64,000 nucleotides of DNA, from contig JAOPVP010000009.1 of the NCBI GenBank assembly GCA_025966135.1, forward strand, positions 1-64,000. The letters run 5' to 3'. The notes beneath the pieces were generated by a model. That model was not told where the DNA came from. It was given only the letters and a program-made list of their open reading frames with translations, and made no database searches. Position numbers and translations under genes: made by a program. Source of the DNA: Frankiales bacterium (GTDB lineage Bacteria; Actinomycetota; Actinomycetes; Mycobacteriales; SCTD01). Positions 27,081 through 35,718 of this stretch are shown here, one piece after another. Each line of letters starts with the position of its first letter. Within the stretch, counting starts at the first letter, position 1.

Positions 27081-27983
27081 TCACGCGCCGGTGCGGGCGA
27101 CGAGCTGCAGGTTGTCCCTGGACAGTCTGAGCGCCTCGACGAGGGTCAAGAGCAGAGGTCCCGGCGTGGCATCTCGGCTGAACACCGCGAGCTCGCGCAA
27201 GACGGGATCCTGCAGCTGAAGGGCGACCCCTCCGAAGCCGGGCTCCAGCACGTTCGCCGGCACCATGGCCGGTCCCGCTCCCGCCGCCGCCAACCTGGCG
27301 GCGGCGGAGACCTGGCTGGTGCGCAGCCGTCCGCGAGGGGCGAAGCCGGCGCGCGCGCAGGCGGCATACACGAACGGGCTGAGTCCCTGCTTCTGGGAGA
27401 ACAGCACCCAGTCGCGGTCCGCCAGCAGGCGCAGGTCGACCGGACCGACCGATGCTGCCAACGGATCGTCGGACGCCACGACCACGACGAACTCCTCCCA
27501 GCCGAGATGCTCCACGTGCCCGTACCAGTCAACGGGTCGGGGGCCGACGGCGACGTCGCAGTGCGCATCACTGACCCCCTGCTCCAGGCTGTCACGGTGT
27601 TCGTACTCGACCAGCTCCACGGACAGCTCGGGACGCTCCCTGCGCAGCTTCGCGAGGGGCACGGGCAGCACCCCGATCGACAGCGAGAGCACTGTCCCGA
27701 TGCGCAGCACGCCTGCCTCACCCTCGGTCACGTTCGAGAGCAAGCGGCGGGCGCGCTCGGCCGCCGCGACCACGGCCTCTGCCTCCGGGAGGAACGACCG
27801 ACCTTCGGCGGTCAGCCGGACGCCGCGAGGCAGTCGCTCCAGGAGCCGGCAGCCGAGCTCCTCCTCGAGGAGGCGCAGCTGCACAGACAGCGCCGGCTGC
27901 GAGATGTGGAGCTCGGCTGCGGCCCGCGTGAACGAGTTCCAATGCGCGATCGACAGGAGGAACTCGAGCTGGCGCAGAGTCAT
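27081..27983 (-). CDS. LysR-family transcriptional regulator
   Basis: This ~300-residue protein has an N-terminal winged helix-turn-helix ('LRQLEFLLSIAHWNSFTRAA', 'LHISQPALSVQLRLLEEELG') and a C-terminal substrate-binding-like effector domain. ATG 27983 with AGGTGA 5 bases upstream is the best start; ATG 27989 and GTG 27992 are possible. It diverges from the ABC-transporter/catabolic operon, the classic LysR arrangement, so it probably controls that operon in response to the substrate or an intermediate. Confidence 0.9.
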   Translation of the reverse strand: MTLRQLEFLLSIAHWNSFTRAAAELHISQPALSVQLRLLEEELGCRLLERLPRGVRLTAEGRSFLPEAEAVVAAAERARRLLSNVTEGEAGVLRIGTVLSLSIGVLPVPLAKLRRERPELSVELVEYEHRDSLEQGVSDAHCDVAVGPRPVDWYGHVEHLGWEEFVVVVASDDPLAASVGPVDLRLLADRDWVLFSQKQGLSPFVYAACARAGFAPRGRLRTSQVSAAARLAAAGAGPAMVPANVLEPGFGGVALQLQDPVLRELAVFSRDATPGPLLLTLVEALRLSRDNLQLVARTGA

Positions 27984-28000
27984 AATCATCACCTATGGGC

Positions 28001-28031
28001 ATCGGCCGATATTGGTATTAGACTTATAACG
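28001..28031. promoter_or_regulatory. Palindrome and AT-rich patch between LysR gene and catabolic operon
   Basis: ATCGGCCGAT (28001-28010) is a perfect 10-base palindrome, followed directly by the AT-rich stretch ATTGGTATTAGACTTATAAC, which stands out in this GC-rich DNA. It lies 18 bases from the LysR start and about 110 from the operon start, as expected for a LysR binding site and overlapping promoters. Confidence 0.5.
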
Positions 28032-28065
28032 TAGATCACAGCACTCTGAGTTGCATCAGCGTCAG

Positions 28066-28083
28066 CGCGGGGTTCACCCCGCG
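28066..28083 (+). repeat. Small hairpin in the leader of the catabolic operon
   Basis: CGCGGGG (28066-28072) pairs with CCCCGCG (28077-28083) around the 4-base loop TTCA. It lies 37 bases before the first gene. It could affect mRNA stability or early termination; no function is shown. Confidence 0.45.
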
Positions 28084-28120
28084 ATACAACAGTTACGCTG
28101 CGGTGGCTCTTGGAGGCCGA

Positions 28121-29260
28121 GTGATCAGACCCTTTGTGCTGCGGAAGCGGTGGCCGGTGGCTGCCGCGGCAGCGTCCGTCCTGGCCCTTACCGGCTGCGG
28201 AGGCGGGTCGTCGAGCGCTTCGAACACCGGGACGGGTGGGGCTCAGGTCGAGCAGGCGAAGGCTGCGGTGACGGCGGCGGAGAAGCTCCAGACCGCCTGG
28301 ACCGGGCCGACCTCGTCCCCGAAGCCCCCACGTGGTGCCACCGTGATCTATGTGAGCTCGGACCAGAACAACCCGTTCGCCTCGTCGTTCGGCAACTACT
28401 TCAAGGACGCGGCCGCGAAGTTGGGCTGGCACGCCAGCATCATCGACGGGAAGGGCACGCCGTCCGGGTGGTCGGATGGCCTGCGGCAGGCGATCGCCTC
28501 CAAGCCGAGTGCCATCATCACGTCCGCTCAGGCGCCGTCCGTGCAACAGCCCCTGTCGGAGGCGGCCGCCGCAGGCATCCCGGTGCTGGGCCTGCACTCG
28601 GCCGCTGTGGCCGGTCCTGACCCCACGGACCACCTCTTCACCAACATCACCAGCGACCCGGCGGCGGCCGGCAAGGTGATGGTCGACTGGGCCATCGCCG
28701 ACTCCGGCGGCAAGGCGCACATCGTCGTCGTCGGTGACGACCAGTACCCCGTCTCGAACGTGAAGCGCGACGCCATGGTCGCGGCGATCAAGGCATGCAG
28801 TGGATGCACGCTCGAGAAGAACGCGAACGTGCCCGTCGGCACCGCTGCCACGGACCTGCCGACCCAGCTGACCAGTTGGCTGCAGAGCTACCCCAAGCCG
28901 CTGTACGTCCTGTCGGTCGCCGACTTCTACTTCGATGTGGGGCTGAGCAGCCTCAAGAACCTGAACGTGCCGAAGAGCGACCTCCGTCTCGCCGCGACGG
29001 ATGGCACCAAGCAGGCCTACCAGCGGGTCCGGAGCGGTCAGTACCAGCTCGTCACGGTGCCCGAGCCGACTGAGCTCCTCGCCTGGCAGGCGGCTGACGA
29101 GGTGAACCGGGCCGTGAACCACCAGCCGCCGAGCACCTTCACGCAGCCCATCTACCTCGTCACCAAGGACGACATCAACAGCCAGGGCGGGGACAAGGAC
29201 CAGTTCTTCCCCCAGAACGACTACAAGACCCGCTACGGGAAGCTCTGGGGGGTGTCATGA
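28121..29260 (+). CDS. Sugar-type ABC transporter substrate-binding lipoprotein
   Basis: The 379-residue protein has a lipoprotein signal ending 'SVLALTGCGGG' (Cys near 26) and a periplasmic-binding-protein type I fold like RbsB ('VIYVSSDQNNPFASSFGNYF', 'AAAAGIPVLGLHSAA'). GTG 28121 is chosen because TTGGAGG lies 5 bases upstream. It captures the imported solute at the membrane surface and leads a nine-gene operon. RbsB-like binders take sugars but also polyols, quorum signals and other small molecules. The substrate is not evident. Confidence 0.88.
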   Translation: MIRPFVLRKRWPVAAAAASVLALTGCGGGSSSASNTGTGGAQVEQAKAAVTAAEKLQTAWTGPTSSPKPPRGATVIYVSSDQNNPFASSFGNYFKDAAAKLGWHASIIDGKGTPSGWSDGLRQAIASKPSAIITSAQAPSVQQPLSEAAAAGIPVLGLHSAAVAGPDPTDHLFTNITSDPAAAGKVMVDWAIADSGGKAHIVVVGDDQYPVSNVKRDAMVAAIKACSGCTLEKNANVPVGTAATDLPTQLTSWLQSYPKPLYVLSVADFYFDVGLSSLKNLNVPKSDLRLAATDGTKQAYQRVRSGQYQLVTVPEPTELLAWQAADEVNRAVNHQPPSTFTQPIYLVTKDDINSQGGDKDQFFPQNDYKTRYGKLWGVS

Positions 29261-30747
29261 CGTCAGGTGCGCTGGAGATCCGGCACCTGAGCAAGAGGTT
29301 CGGCAGCATCCAGGCGCTGGACGACGTCTCGCTCCACATCAACGCGGGCGAGCTGCACGCGCTCGTGGGTGAGAACGGTGCCGGGAAGTCCACGCTGATC
29401 AAGGTGCTCGCGGGTGTGCACGAGCCGGACGCCGGGTCGGTGCTGGACGGCGGGCCTGCTGCCTCCGGCAGCCGGACGATCGCGTTCATCCACCAGGACC
29501 TCGGGCTCGTCGACGACATGTCCGTCGCGGAGAACGTGGCACTGGGCGGCCAGTACGCCCGTACCGGCGCAGGCTTGATCTCCTGGCGCCGCGCACGTGC
29601 GGACGCCGCCGCCGCGCTGCTGGCGATGGGCCTGCACACCGACACCCGCCGGGACGTCGGTGAGCTCAGCATCGCCGAGAAGTCGATGGTCGCCATCGCG
29701 CGCGCCCTCGCGTTGCGTTGCCGGTTCCTCGTGCTCGATGAGCCAACAGCGGCCCTGACGTACGACGATGCGGACCGGCTCTTTGCCGCCCTCGAGCACG
29801 CCCAACAGCAGGGCATTGGCATCCTCTACGTCACTCACAGGCTGGACGAGGTGTTCAGGATCGCCGATCGCGTCAGCGTGCTCCGTGACGGTCGCTGCGT
29901 GAGCACGACTGATGTCGACGCCATCAGCCCCGGTGAGCTCACGCAGCGGATCATCGGACGCTCGCTGTCGGAGATGTACCCGTCCATGAGCCCTGCCTCC
30001 GAAGAGGTGGCACTGGCCGTGACCGGTCTGCGGACCAGCCGAAGCGGTCCGACCAGCTTCGCGCTGCGGCGGGGCGAGGTGCTCGCGCTCGCGGGACGCA
30101 TCGGCGCGGGACACCAGCAGGTCGGGCGCGCACTCATCGGTGACGAGCGCGTGCTGGGTGGTCGGGTCTCGCTGGACGGCCAGGACTTCTCAGGACCGGG
30201 GATCGGCCGGGCGCTGGCGAAGCGGCTGGCCTTCGTGTCCGGCAAGCGCCAGGAGGAGAGCGTGCTGAGCGGTCTCAATCTCAAGGAGAACCTCTTCTGC
30301 AACCCAGCGCTCGTGCACCGCGGGACGAGGTCCCTCACGACTCCGCGTGCGGAGGCACGGGCGGCCCTGACCCTGCTCGCCTCGTGTGACGTCCGTCCTC
30401 GGGACCCGGACGCCGTCATCGACACCTTGAGCGGTGGCAACCAGCAGAAGGTGGTGCTGGCGCGTTGGCTCGCGACCGGGCGCCAGGTCCTGGTGCTCGA
30501 AGAGCCGACTGCAGGTGTCGACGTCGGCGCCCGCGCGCAGATCTACGAGTTGCTGGCGAGAGTGCTGAGCACGGGCGGTTCGGTACTGCTGATCTCCTCG
30601 GACTTCGAGGAGGTTGCGGGCCTCGCGCACCGGGCTCTGGTCTTCGATCGTGGCGAGGTGCTCACGGAGCTGGCGGGCGACGAGCTGGAGCTCGCCTCTC
30701 TCACCGAGGCAGCCTCCATGGGTGCCCTGCCGCTGGTGGCGCCATGA
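29257..30747 (+). CDS. Sugar-type ABC transporter ATP-binding protein (RbsA-like)
   Basis: This 496-residue protein has two fused nucleotide-binding domains. The first has Walker A 'GENGAGKSTLIKVLAG', signature 'LSIAEKSMVAIARAL' and Walker B 'FLVLDEPTAALT'. The second has the degenerate Walker A region 'LAGRIGAGHQQVGRALIG', signature 'LSGGNQQKVVLARWL' and 'LVLEEPTAGVDVGA'. This asymmetry is normal for the RbsA/MglA family. It overlaps the binding-protein stop by 4 bases. Confidence 0.93.
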   Translation: MTSGALEIRHLSKRFGSIQALDDVSLHINAGELHALVGENGAGKSTLIKVLAGVHEPDAGSVLDGGPAASGSRTIAFIHQDLGLVDDMSVAENVALGGQYARTGAGLISWRRARADAAAALLAMGLHTDTRRDVGELSIAEKSMVAIARALALRCRFLVLDEPTAALTYDDADRLFAALEHAQQQGIGILYVTHRLDEVFRIADRVSVLRDGRCVSTTDVDAISPGELTQRIIGRSLSEMYPSMSPASEEVALAVTGLRTSRSGPTSFALRRGEVLALAGRIGAGHQQVGRALIGDERVLGGRVSLDGQDFSGPGIGRALAKRLAFVSGKRQEESVLSGLNLKENLFCNPALVHRGTRSLTTPRAEARAALTLLASCDVRPRDPDAVIDTLSGGNQQKVVLARWLATGRQVLVLEEPTAGVDVGARAQIYELLARVLSTGGSVLLISSDFEEVAGLAHRALVFDRGEVLTELAGDELELASLTEAASMGALPLVAP

Positions 30748-31820
30748 GCACCGGGAACGCACGCGTGCGAAGGTTCTCCGTGCATGGCGGTGCCCTCGTC
30801 AACAAGTACGGGCTGCTGCTCATGCTCGTCCTCCTGACGGTGTTGTTCTCGGTGCTCAAGCCGAACACCTTCGCGACCACCTTCAACTTCCAGTCCATCG
30901 GGCTGAGCAAGTCCATCGTGGCGTTGCTCGCACTCGCTGCCGCCATCACCATCAGCACGGGCGAGTTCGACGTGTCCATCGGCTACTCCGTCGGGCTCTT
31001 CCACGTCCTCGCCATCGGGTTCCAGACCCGTGACGGGATGCCGTGGCCGCTCGCAGTTGTCGCCGTCCTCGTGCTCGGCGCTGCCGTGGGACTCGCCAAT
31101 GGGCTGCTCGTCACGCGGGCCTATGTCTCGTCCTTCATCGCCACCCTGGGGAGCGGGACGCTCCTCTACGGCATCACCCAGTGGTACACGCACGGGCAGC
31201 AGGTGGGCGGCAAGCTCGGCGGCGGCTTCACCAAGATCGGCGGACTCGTCGGGCCGATCCCGATCCCGGTCCTGATCGTCGTGGTGCTGTCGGCCGGGTT
31301 GTGGGTTGTGTCCGAGTACATGCCGTTCGGGCGGATGGCTTACGTCGTCGGCTCGAACCGCAAGGCCGCGGAGCTCACCGGCATCTCGACGGGCAAGGTA
31401 GTGCTGGGAGCTTTCGTGGCCAGCGGCGTCCTGAGTGCCCTGGCGGGGGTTGTCCTCGCCGCGGAGCTCGGCGTAGGCGTCCCCGGTACCGGCTCCGAGT
31501 TCCTGCTGCCAGCCTTCGCGGCGGCCCTGCTGGGAAGCACGGCGATCCGTCCGGGACGCGCCAACGTCCTCGGGTGCCTCATCGCGGTGGCGCTCCTCGC
31601 GGTAGGCGTCAGCGGACTCCAGCAGCTGGGTGCTCAGACCTACGTCGACCCGCTGTTCAACGGCGCGGTGCTGGTCCTCGCCGTCTCCCTCACCTCCTAC
31701 GCCGGGCGTCGACTCCGAGCCCGCGCGAAGTCCGGTGTGGGCCGGGAGCCAGCGGAGCCGCCCAAGCCACAGCGGCAGCCCGTGGCCGATGCAGGCGTTC
31801 TGTCGGAGGTGACGAAGTGA
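30744..31820 (+). CDS. Sugar-type ABC transporter permease (RbsC-like)
   Basis: The 358-residue permease has about 9-10 hydrophobic helices and the family loop 'AYVVGSNRKAAELTGISTGKV'. The N-terminal 'TISTGEFDVSIGYSVGLFHV' corresponds to the 'GGIDLSVG' region of RbsC proteins. A single permease gene is present, so it would form a homodimer with the RbsA-like ATPase. The ~40-residue hydrophilic C-terminus is longer than usual. It overlaps both neighbours by 4 bases. Confidence 0.92.
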   Translation: MSTGNARVRRFSVHGGALVNKYGLLLMLVLLTVLFSVLKPNTFATTFNFQSIGLSKSIVALLALAAAITISTGEFDVSIGYSVGLFHVLAIGFQTRDGMPWPLAVVAVLVLGAAVGLANGLLVTRAYVSSFIATLGSGTLLYGITQWYTHGQQVGGKLGGGFTKIGGLVGPIPIPVLIVVVLSAGLWVVSEYMPFGRMAYVVGSNRKAAELTGISTGKVVLGAFVASGVLSALAGVVLAAELGVGVPGTGSEFLLPAFAAALLGSTAIRPGRANVLGCLIAVALLAVGVSGLQQLGAQTYVDPLFNGAVLVLAVSLTSYAGRRLRARAKSGVGREPAEPPKPQRQPVADAGVLSEVTK

Positions 31821-32209
31821 CCGCCCGCGCGCAGCAGGGACAGGCGTTGGCCGCGCATGCCAACCACGATGATCACGTCGAGGCTGGTAAGCACAACCGG
31901 GCCGTGGGCACGCGGATGCTCTTCGAGAACGACCGGGTCCGGGTGTGGGAGATCGTGCTCGAACCCGGGGAGCGGGCCCCATTCCACCGGCACGAGGGCG
32001 ACTACTTCTGGACGTGCGTCGAGCCGAGCGCAGCCCGGAGCTACAACGGCAGCGGCCGGTTCCAGGTGCAGCAGTACGCGGTGGGACAGACCAGCTACTT
32101 CTCTTACCCTGAAGGGGAGTTTCTGGTCCATGACCTGGAGAACATCGGGCCGGGGCGTCTGCGCTTCGTCACGGTGGAGCTGGTCGAGCCACGGAGGGCC
32201 GACGCATGA
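31817..32209 (+). CDS. Cupin-domain protein
   Basis: This 130-residue single cupin has the metal-binding motif 'ERAPFHRHEGDYFWTCVEP' and, further on, 'YPEGEFLVHDLENIGPGRL', with His/Glu ligands. GTG 31817 overlaps the permease stop by 4 bases. Small cupins in catabolic operons act as dioxygenases, isomerases or sensors of the pathway substrate. Nothing in the sequence decides between these. Confidence 0.8.
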   Translation: MTARAQQGQALAAHANHDDHVEAGKHNRAVGTRMLFENDRVRVWEIVLEPGERAPFHRHEGDYFWTCVEPSAARSYNGSGRFQVQQYAVGQTSYFSYPEGEFLVHDLENIGPGRLRFVTVELVEPRRADA

Positions 32210-33144
32210 CCGGTATAGGTGTCCAGCTCCCGGTGGCAGGTGTGCACCCGTCCGTCCACGGGCTCCGGGCGATGGCCGAGCTCGTCGAGGACGAGGGCGC
32301 GCACTCCATCTGGGTGAGCGACCACATCCTGATGGTGGACGACGCCGCCTCGCGGTACCCGGGCAACGACGACGGGTCGACCTGGTGGAACCCGGAGGAC
32401 GACTGGTACGAGTCGATGACGTCCTGTGCCTACATCGCCGCGGTGACCAGTCAGGTGCGGATCGGTCCCGGCGTGCTCATCCTTCCTCAGCGCAACGTCT
32501 TGGAGGTCGCGAAGCAGGTCGCCACTCTCGACCAGCTCAGCGCGGGGAGGTTCGTCCTCGGCGTCGGCATCGGATGGTCCCGGGAGGAATCGGAGGCGCT
32601 GGGCTACCCGTTTGCCTCGCGGGCCGGCCGGATGCAGGAGATGCTGCAGGTGCTGCGTGACGCCCGCGGTGGGCGACCGCAGGAGTTCCACGGCACGCAC
32701 GTCGACGTGGCCGCCGGAGTGATCCTGGAACCGCGTCCAGTTCAGCCCTCAGGCGTGCCGTTGATCGTGGGCGGTGAGGCGCCCGCGGCCCTGAAGCGGG
32801 CCGCCTTGCTGGGTGACGGGTGGCTCGCACTGGCCAAGCACCAGTACGGTCCGTTCCCCCTGGAGCCCCTCGCGGAGGGAATCGCCGCTATCCGGAGCCA
32901 CCGGGAGTCGCTCGACCTCGACGAACCCTTCCAGTTCATCCTCCGCCTGGTCCGGAGCCGGCCGGAGTCACTGCCTGAGCTGCCTGCTCTGATCGACGAC
33001 CTTGCGGGCATGGGGTTCGACGAGGTGGTCATCCAGCCGCCGTGGGACGACCTCAGCGAGACCAGGCGCTGGATCCGCCACGCGTTGTCGGCCGTATCTG
33101 TCTCTCCTAGAGCGAAGGAGGCTCCTAGCCTTGCTCAAAGCTAA
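32206..33144 (+). CDS. LLM-class (luciferase-like) flavin/F420-dependent oxidoreductase
   Basis: The 312-residue protein has the luciferase-like barrel pattern seen in many F420-dependent enzymes of actinomycetes: 'IWVSDHIL', 'PGVLILPQRNVLEVAKQVAT', 'LDQLSAGRFVLGVGIGW'. The reaction could be dehydrogenation with F420 or monooxygenation with FMN. Cofactor choice is inferred from family resemblance. It is the likely oxidative step of this operon. It overlaps the cupin stop by 4 bases. Confidence 0.88.
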   Translation: MTGIGVQLPVAGVHPSVHGLRAMAELVEDEGAHSIWVSDHILMVDDAASRYPGNDDGSTWWNPEDDWYESMTSCAYIAAVTSQVRIGPGVLILPQRNVLEVAKQVATLDQLSAGRFVLGVGIGWSREESEALGYPFASRAGRMQEMLQVLRDARGGRPQEFHGTHVDVAAGVILEPRPVQPSGVPLIVGGEAPAALKRAALLGDGWLALAKHQYGPFPLEPLAEGIAAIRSHRESLDLDEPFQFILRLVRSRPESLPELPALIDDLAGMGFDEVVIQPPWDDLSETRRWIRHALSAVSVSPRAKEAPSLAQS

Positions 33145-33439
33145 GTTGACCGTGAGGATCCGTGGTAGCCAGGACCGACCGGACGAGTTCGAGGCGTGGA
33201 TGACGCAGGACCACTTCCCGAAGATGCTGGCCTACCCCGGCGTGGAGGATGCTGCGCTGCTCCGGAAGTTCATCGGCGACGACCCCTTCCAGTACACCGC
33301 CATGTACACCTTCCGCGACGCCGAGACGCTGCGCGGGTTCATGGCGTCGGACGTGCTTGCCGGTCTGGCCGCTGAGTTCGACGAGATCTGGGGCGACGCG
33401 AGCCTGCGTCATCGCTTTGCCTACGAAGAGCTGTCTTGA
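33131..33439 (+). CDS. Dimeric alpha/beta-barrel-like small protein
   Basis: This 102-residue protein starts at TTG 33131, with GGAGG about 9 bases upstream, and overlaps the end of the LLM gene. The pattern of strand, 'EFEAWMTQDHFPKMLAYPGVEDAAL' (in parts), strand and a late Tyr/Phe-rich segment 'FQYTAMYTFRDAETLRGFM' resembles EthD/DUF4286-type dimeric ferredoxin-fold proteins. These can be small monooxygenases, cyclases or isomerases. No catalytic residue can be assigned. Confidence 0.68.
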   Translation: MLKAKLTVRIRGSQDRPDEFEAWMTQDHFPKMLAYPGVEDAALLRKFIGDDPFQYTAMYTFRDAETLRGFMASDVLAGLAAEFDEIWGDASLRHRFAYEELS

Positions 33440-34026
33440 CCTCTGAACCCCCGCTGGCTGCTGGGGCGATCCTCGGCTGGCAGCTGGTCCCGGCCGTACA
33501 GACGACCAACGCGACCGCGGAGCAGCTCGAGGTCATGGCTGGCTTCCACGCGGCACGGGGGAGCAGCGGCCAGCCCCTCCCGGACCTGTTCGCGCTGCTG
33601 TTCAACGCACCCGAGGTCGCTGGGCGGCTGGCCGCCGTCACGGCCTATTGCCGGTTCGAGTCGTCCTTGAGCCCCCTGCTGCGCGAGGTCGCGCTCCTCG
33701 CGAGTTGCTACGCCACCGGGTTCGAGTACGAAGTACGCCACCACGAGCCGGTGGCCCTCGCCATGGGTTTGAGCGACGGCGACCTGCGCGCCCTTCGTGA
33801 GGGGGCATGGTCGCTCCTGGCGCCTGAGGTGGCGGTGGTGGCTGCACTCAGCCGGGCGGTGGCCTTGGGGACGTCGGTCCGTGGCAGCGCGCTCGAGGCA
33901 CAGGTCAGGCAGGCACTGTCCCCCAGGGAGATCGTCGACGTCACCGTCACGGCTGCGGCGTACCGGGCCTTGCAGTGCGCCGGTGCGGTTCTGACGAGCA
34001 TGGAGGATCTCGTATGCCCGAGCTGA
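33436..34026 (+). CDS. Carboxymuconolactone-decarboxylase-like (AhpD-fold) protein
   Basis: The 196-residue helical protein has the CMD/AhpD core: 'LSPLLREVALLASCYATGFEYEVRHHEP', here in parts, with the Cys-x-x-x-x-Phe-E-x-x-x-H arrangement. A typical CxxC redox pair is absent, so it is closer to CMD-type lactone decarboxylases than to AhpD. TTG 33436 overlaps the previous stop by 4 bases. In catabolic clusters such proteins act near lactone intermediates, which fits the hydrolase encoded next. Confidence 0.8.
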   Translation: MTSEPPLAAGAILGWQLVPAVQTTNATAEQLEVMAGFHAARGSSGQPLPDLFALLFNAPEVAGRLAAVTAYCRFESSLSPLLREVALLASCYATGFEYEVRHHEPVALAMGLSDGDLRALREGAWSLLAPEVAVVAALSRAVALGTSVRGSALEAQVRQALSPREIVDVTVTAAAYRALQCAGAVLTSMEDLVCPS

Positions 34027-34829
34027 CCACGAACGACGGCGTGCAGATCCACTACGAGGACGAGGGCAGCGGCCCGCCCGTCGTCTTCTTGCCGGGCTGG
34101 TCCATGTCGTCCCGCTGGTTCGACCAGCAGGCATCAGCACTGGCGGACGACTATCGGGTGCTGCAGGTCGATCCGCGGGGACACGGCCGCTCCGGCCAGC
34201 CTCGGCACGGGTACCGCCTGGCCAGGAGCGCCCACGACCTCAACGAGCTGCTCGAGTCGCTCGACCTCCAGGACGTGGTCGTGGTCGCGTGGTCGTTGGC
34301 CTGCAGCTCGGTGCTGTCGTTCTGGGAGCTCTTCCGCTCGCCTCGGGTGCGCGGCCTCGTCCTCACGTCCTTCACGCCCGTGATGCTTCCCCGCCACGAC
34401 TGGGCCTGGGGGTACGGCGACGACCCCCGTGACGTCATCGACGCGATCAGGTTGGACCACGCAGGGTTCGTGCGCTCCTTCATCCCGACGCTGTTCCACA
34501 GGTACGTGCCCGATGAGGACGAGCTCTCGTGGATGGTCGAGTCCTCCACGCTGGCGGCGCCCTGGGGGGTCGAAGCCATCCAGTGGGATCACTTCTTCCA
34601 GGACTGGCGGGACGTCCTGCCGACGATCGACGTCCCCGTGCTGGTGGTCGAGGGAGAGCACGACAAGAACACGCCGTGGCAGGCGGGCAAGTACGTCGCG
34701 GATACCGTGCCCGACGGGCGCTTCGAGCTGTTTCATGACAGCTGCCACGTGCCGTTCTACGAGGAGCGCGAGAAGTTCACGGCGGTGCTCCGGGAGTTCC
34801 TGCGGTCTCTCCCTGCGGACGTTCAGTGA
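34014..34829 (+). CDS. Alpha/beta hydrolase
   Basis: This 271-residue hydrolase shows the oxyanion region 'VVFLPGWSMSSRWFDQQ' and 'VDPRGHGRSGQP', and a nucleophile elbow 'VVAWSLACSS' with Ser in W-S-L-A (a G-x-S-x-G variant). The acid appears in 'LVVEGEHDKNTPW' and the catalytic His in 'FHDSCHVPFYEE'. Relatives include enol-lactone hydrolases and non-heme haloperoxidases. ATG 34014 has GGAGGA upstream and overlaps the CMD-like gene by 13 bases. Confidence 0.9.
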   Translation: MPELTTNDGVQIHYEDEGSGPPVVFLPGWSMSSRWFDQQASALADDYRVLQVDPRGHGRSGQPRHGYRLARSAHDLNELLESLDLQDVVVVAWSLACSSVLSFWELFRSPRVRGLVLTSFTPVMLPRHDWAWGYGDDPRDVIDAIRLDHAGFVRSFIPTLFHRYVPDEDELSWMVESSTLAAPWGVEAIQWDHFFQDWRDVLPTIDVPVLVVEGEHDKNTPWQAGKYVADTVPDGRFELFHDSCHVPFYEEREKFTAVLREFLRSLPADVQ

Positions 34830-35659
34830 CGCAGGTGCTTCCTGACGAGGCACGCGGACGGGGGCCTGCCCGTGGTCGTCTGCAAGGGCGGCGGCTCGTC
34901 GTCCTCGGCGCGGGGCAGCAGACGTACGGGCAGGCCGACCCTCCCGTTGGCCATGGCCGCGCCATCAGCATGCTCGCGGCGCGGGAGGGCGCCAGCGTGT
35001 TCTGCGTCGATCTTGACGCTGACGCGGCCGCGGAGACGGCAGCGGCCATCGTCGAGGAGGGTGGCACCGCTTGGGCGTCAGTCGCCGATGCGTCGGAGGA
35101 AGCAGACGTGGTCCGCGTCCTGGACGAGGCCAGGACGCGGCTCGGCGCCCTGGATGGCCTCGTCCACAACGTGGGGATCGCCCAGGGCCAAGGGCTGGCC
35201 GGAACCTCTGTCGAGCAGTGGGATCGGGTCTTCGCCGTCAACGTCCGATCGCACTTCCTTGCCTGCCGGCATGCCCTGCCGAGAATGTCCGCTGGGGCAG
35301 CGATTGTCCTCATCTCGTCCCAGGCTGCCTTCTGGCCGGTCGGAGCCTGGCCCGCGTACAACGCCAGCAAGGCAGCCTTGAACGGGCTGCTGCTGCAGGT
35401 CGCCAAAGAGGGCGCCCCACTCGGGGTGCGCGTCAACGCGGTCGCTCCCGGCCTCATGGACACCGCCCTTGGTGTGCACGTGGCCGGTGACTACCCGCAG
35501 CGGGCGAGCACGCCCGTCCCCCTCGGCCGCATGGGTACGGCGTGGGAAGTCGCCTACCCGGTCGTGTCCCTGCTGTCGTCAGAGTCGAGCTACATCACGG
35601 CCCAGACCCTGCTCGTCGACGGCGGCCTCACGGCCCTGCGCGCACCTGCGGCACCCTGA
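34826..35659 (+). CDS. Short-chain dehydrogenase/reductase with extended nucleotide loop
   Basis: The 277-residue SDR has the catalytic pattern Ser in 'LISSQAAFW', 'YNASKAAL' (Tyr-x-x-x-Lys) and the C-terminal 'LLVDGGL'. The coenzyme loop is unusual: 'GAGQQTYGQADPP' then 'VGHGRAISMLAAREGA', longer than the usual TGxxxGxG. 'FCVDLDADAAA' with Asp after strand 2 suggests NAD preference. It is the last gene of the operon, with GTG 34826 overlapping the hydrolase stop by 4 bases. It probably oxidises an alcohol intermediate. Confidence 0.88.
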   Translation: MTQVLPDEARGRGPARGRLQGRRLVVLGAGQQTYGQADPPVGHGRAISMLAAREGASVFCVDLDADAAAETAAAIVEEGGTAWASVADASEEADVVRVLDEARTRLGALDGLVHNVGIAQGQGLAGTSVEQWDRVFAVNVRSHFLACRHALPRMSAGAAIVLISSQAAFWPVGAWPAYNASKAALNGLLLQVAKEGAPLGVRVNAVAPGLMDTALGVHVAGDYPQRASTPVPLGRMGTAWEVAYPVVSLLSSESSYITAQTLLVDGGLTALRAPAAP

Positions 35660-35718
35660 GTCCCGGTTGAACCGCCCGGCTCGTCGAGAGGGCTGAGGGC
35701 CTTCGAGGCCCGCTGCAC

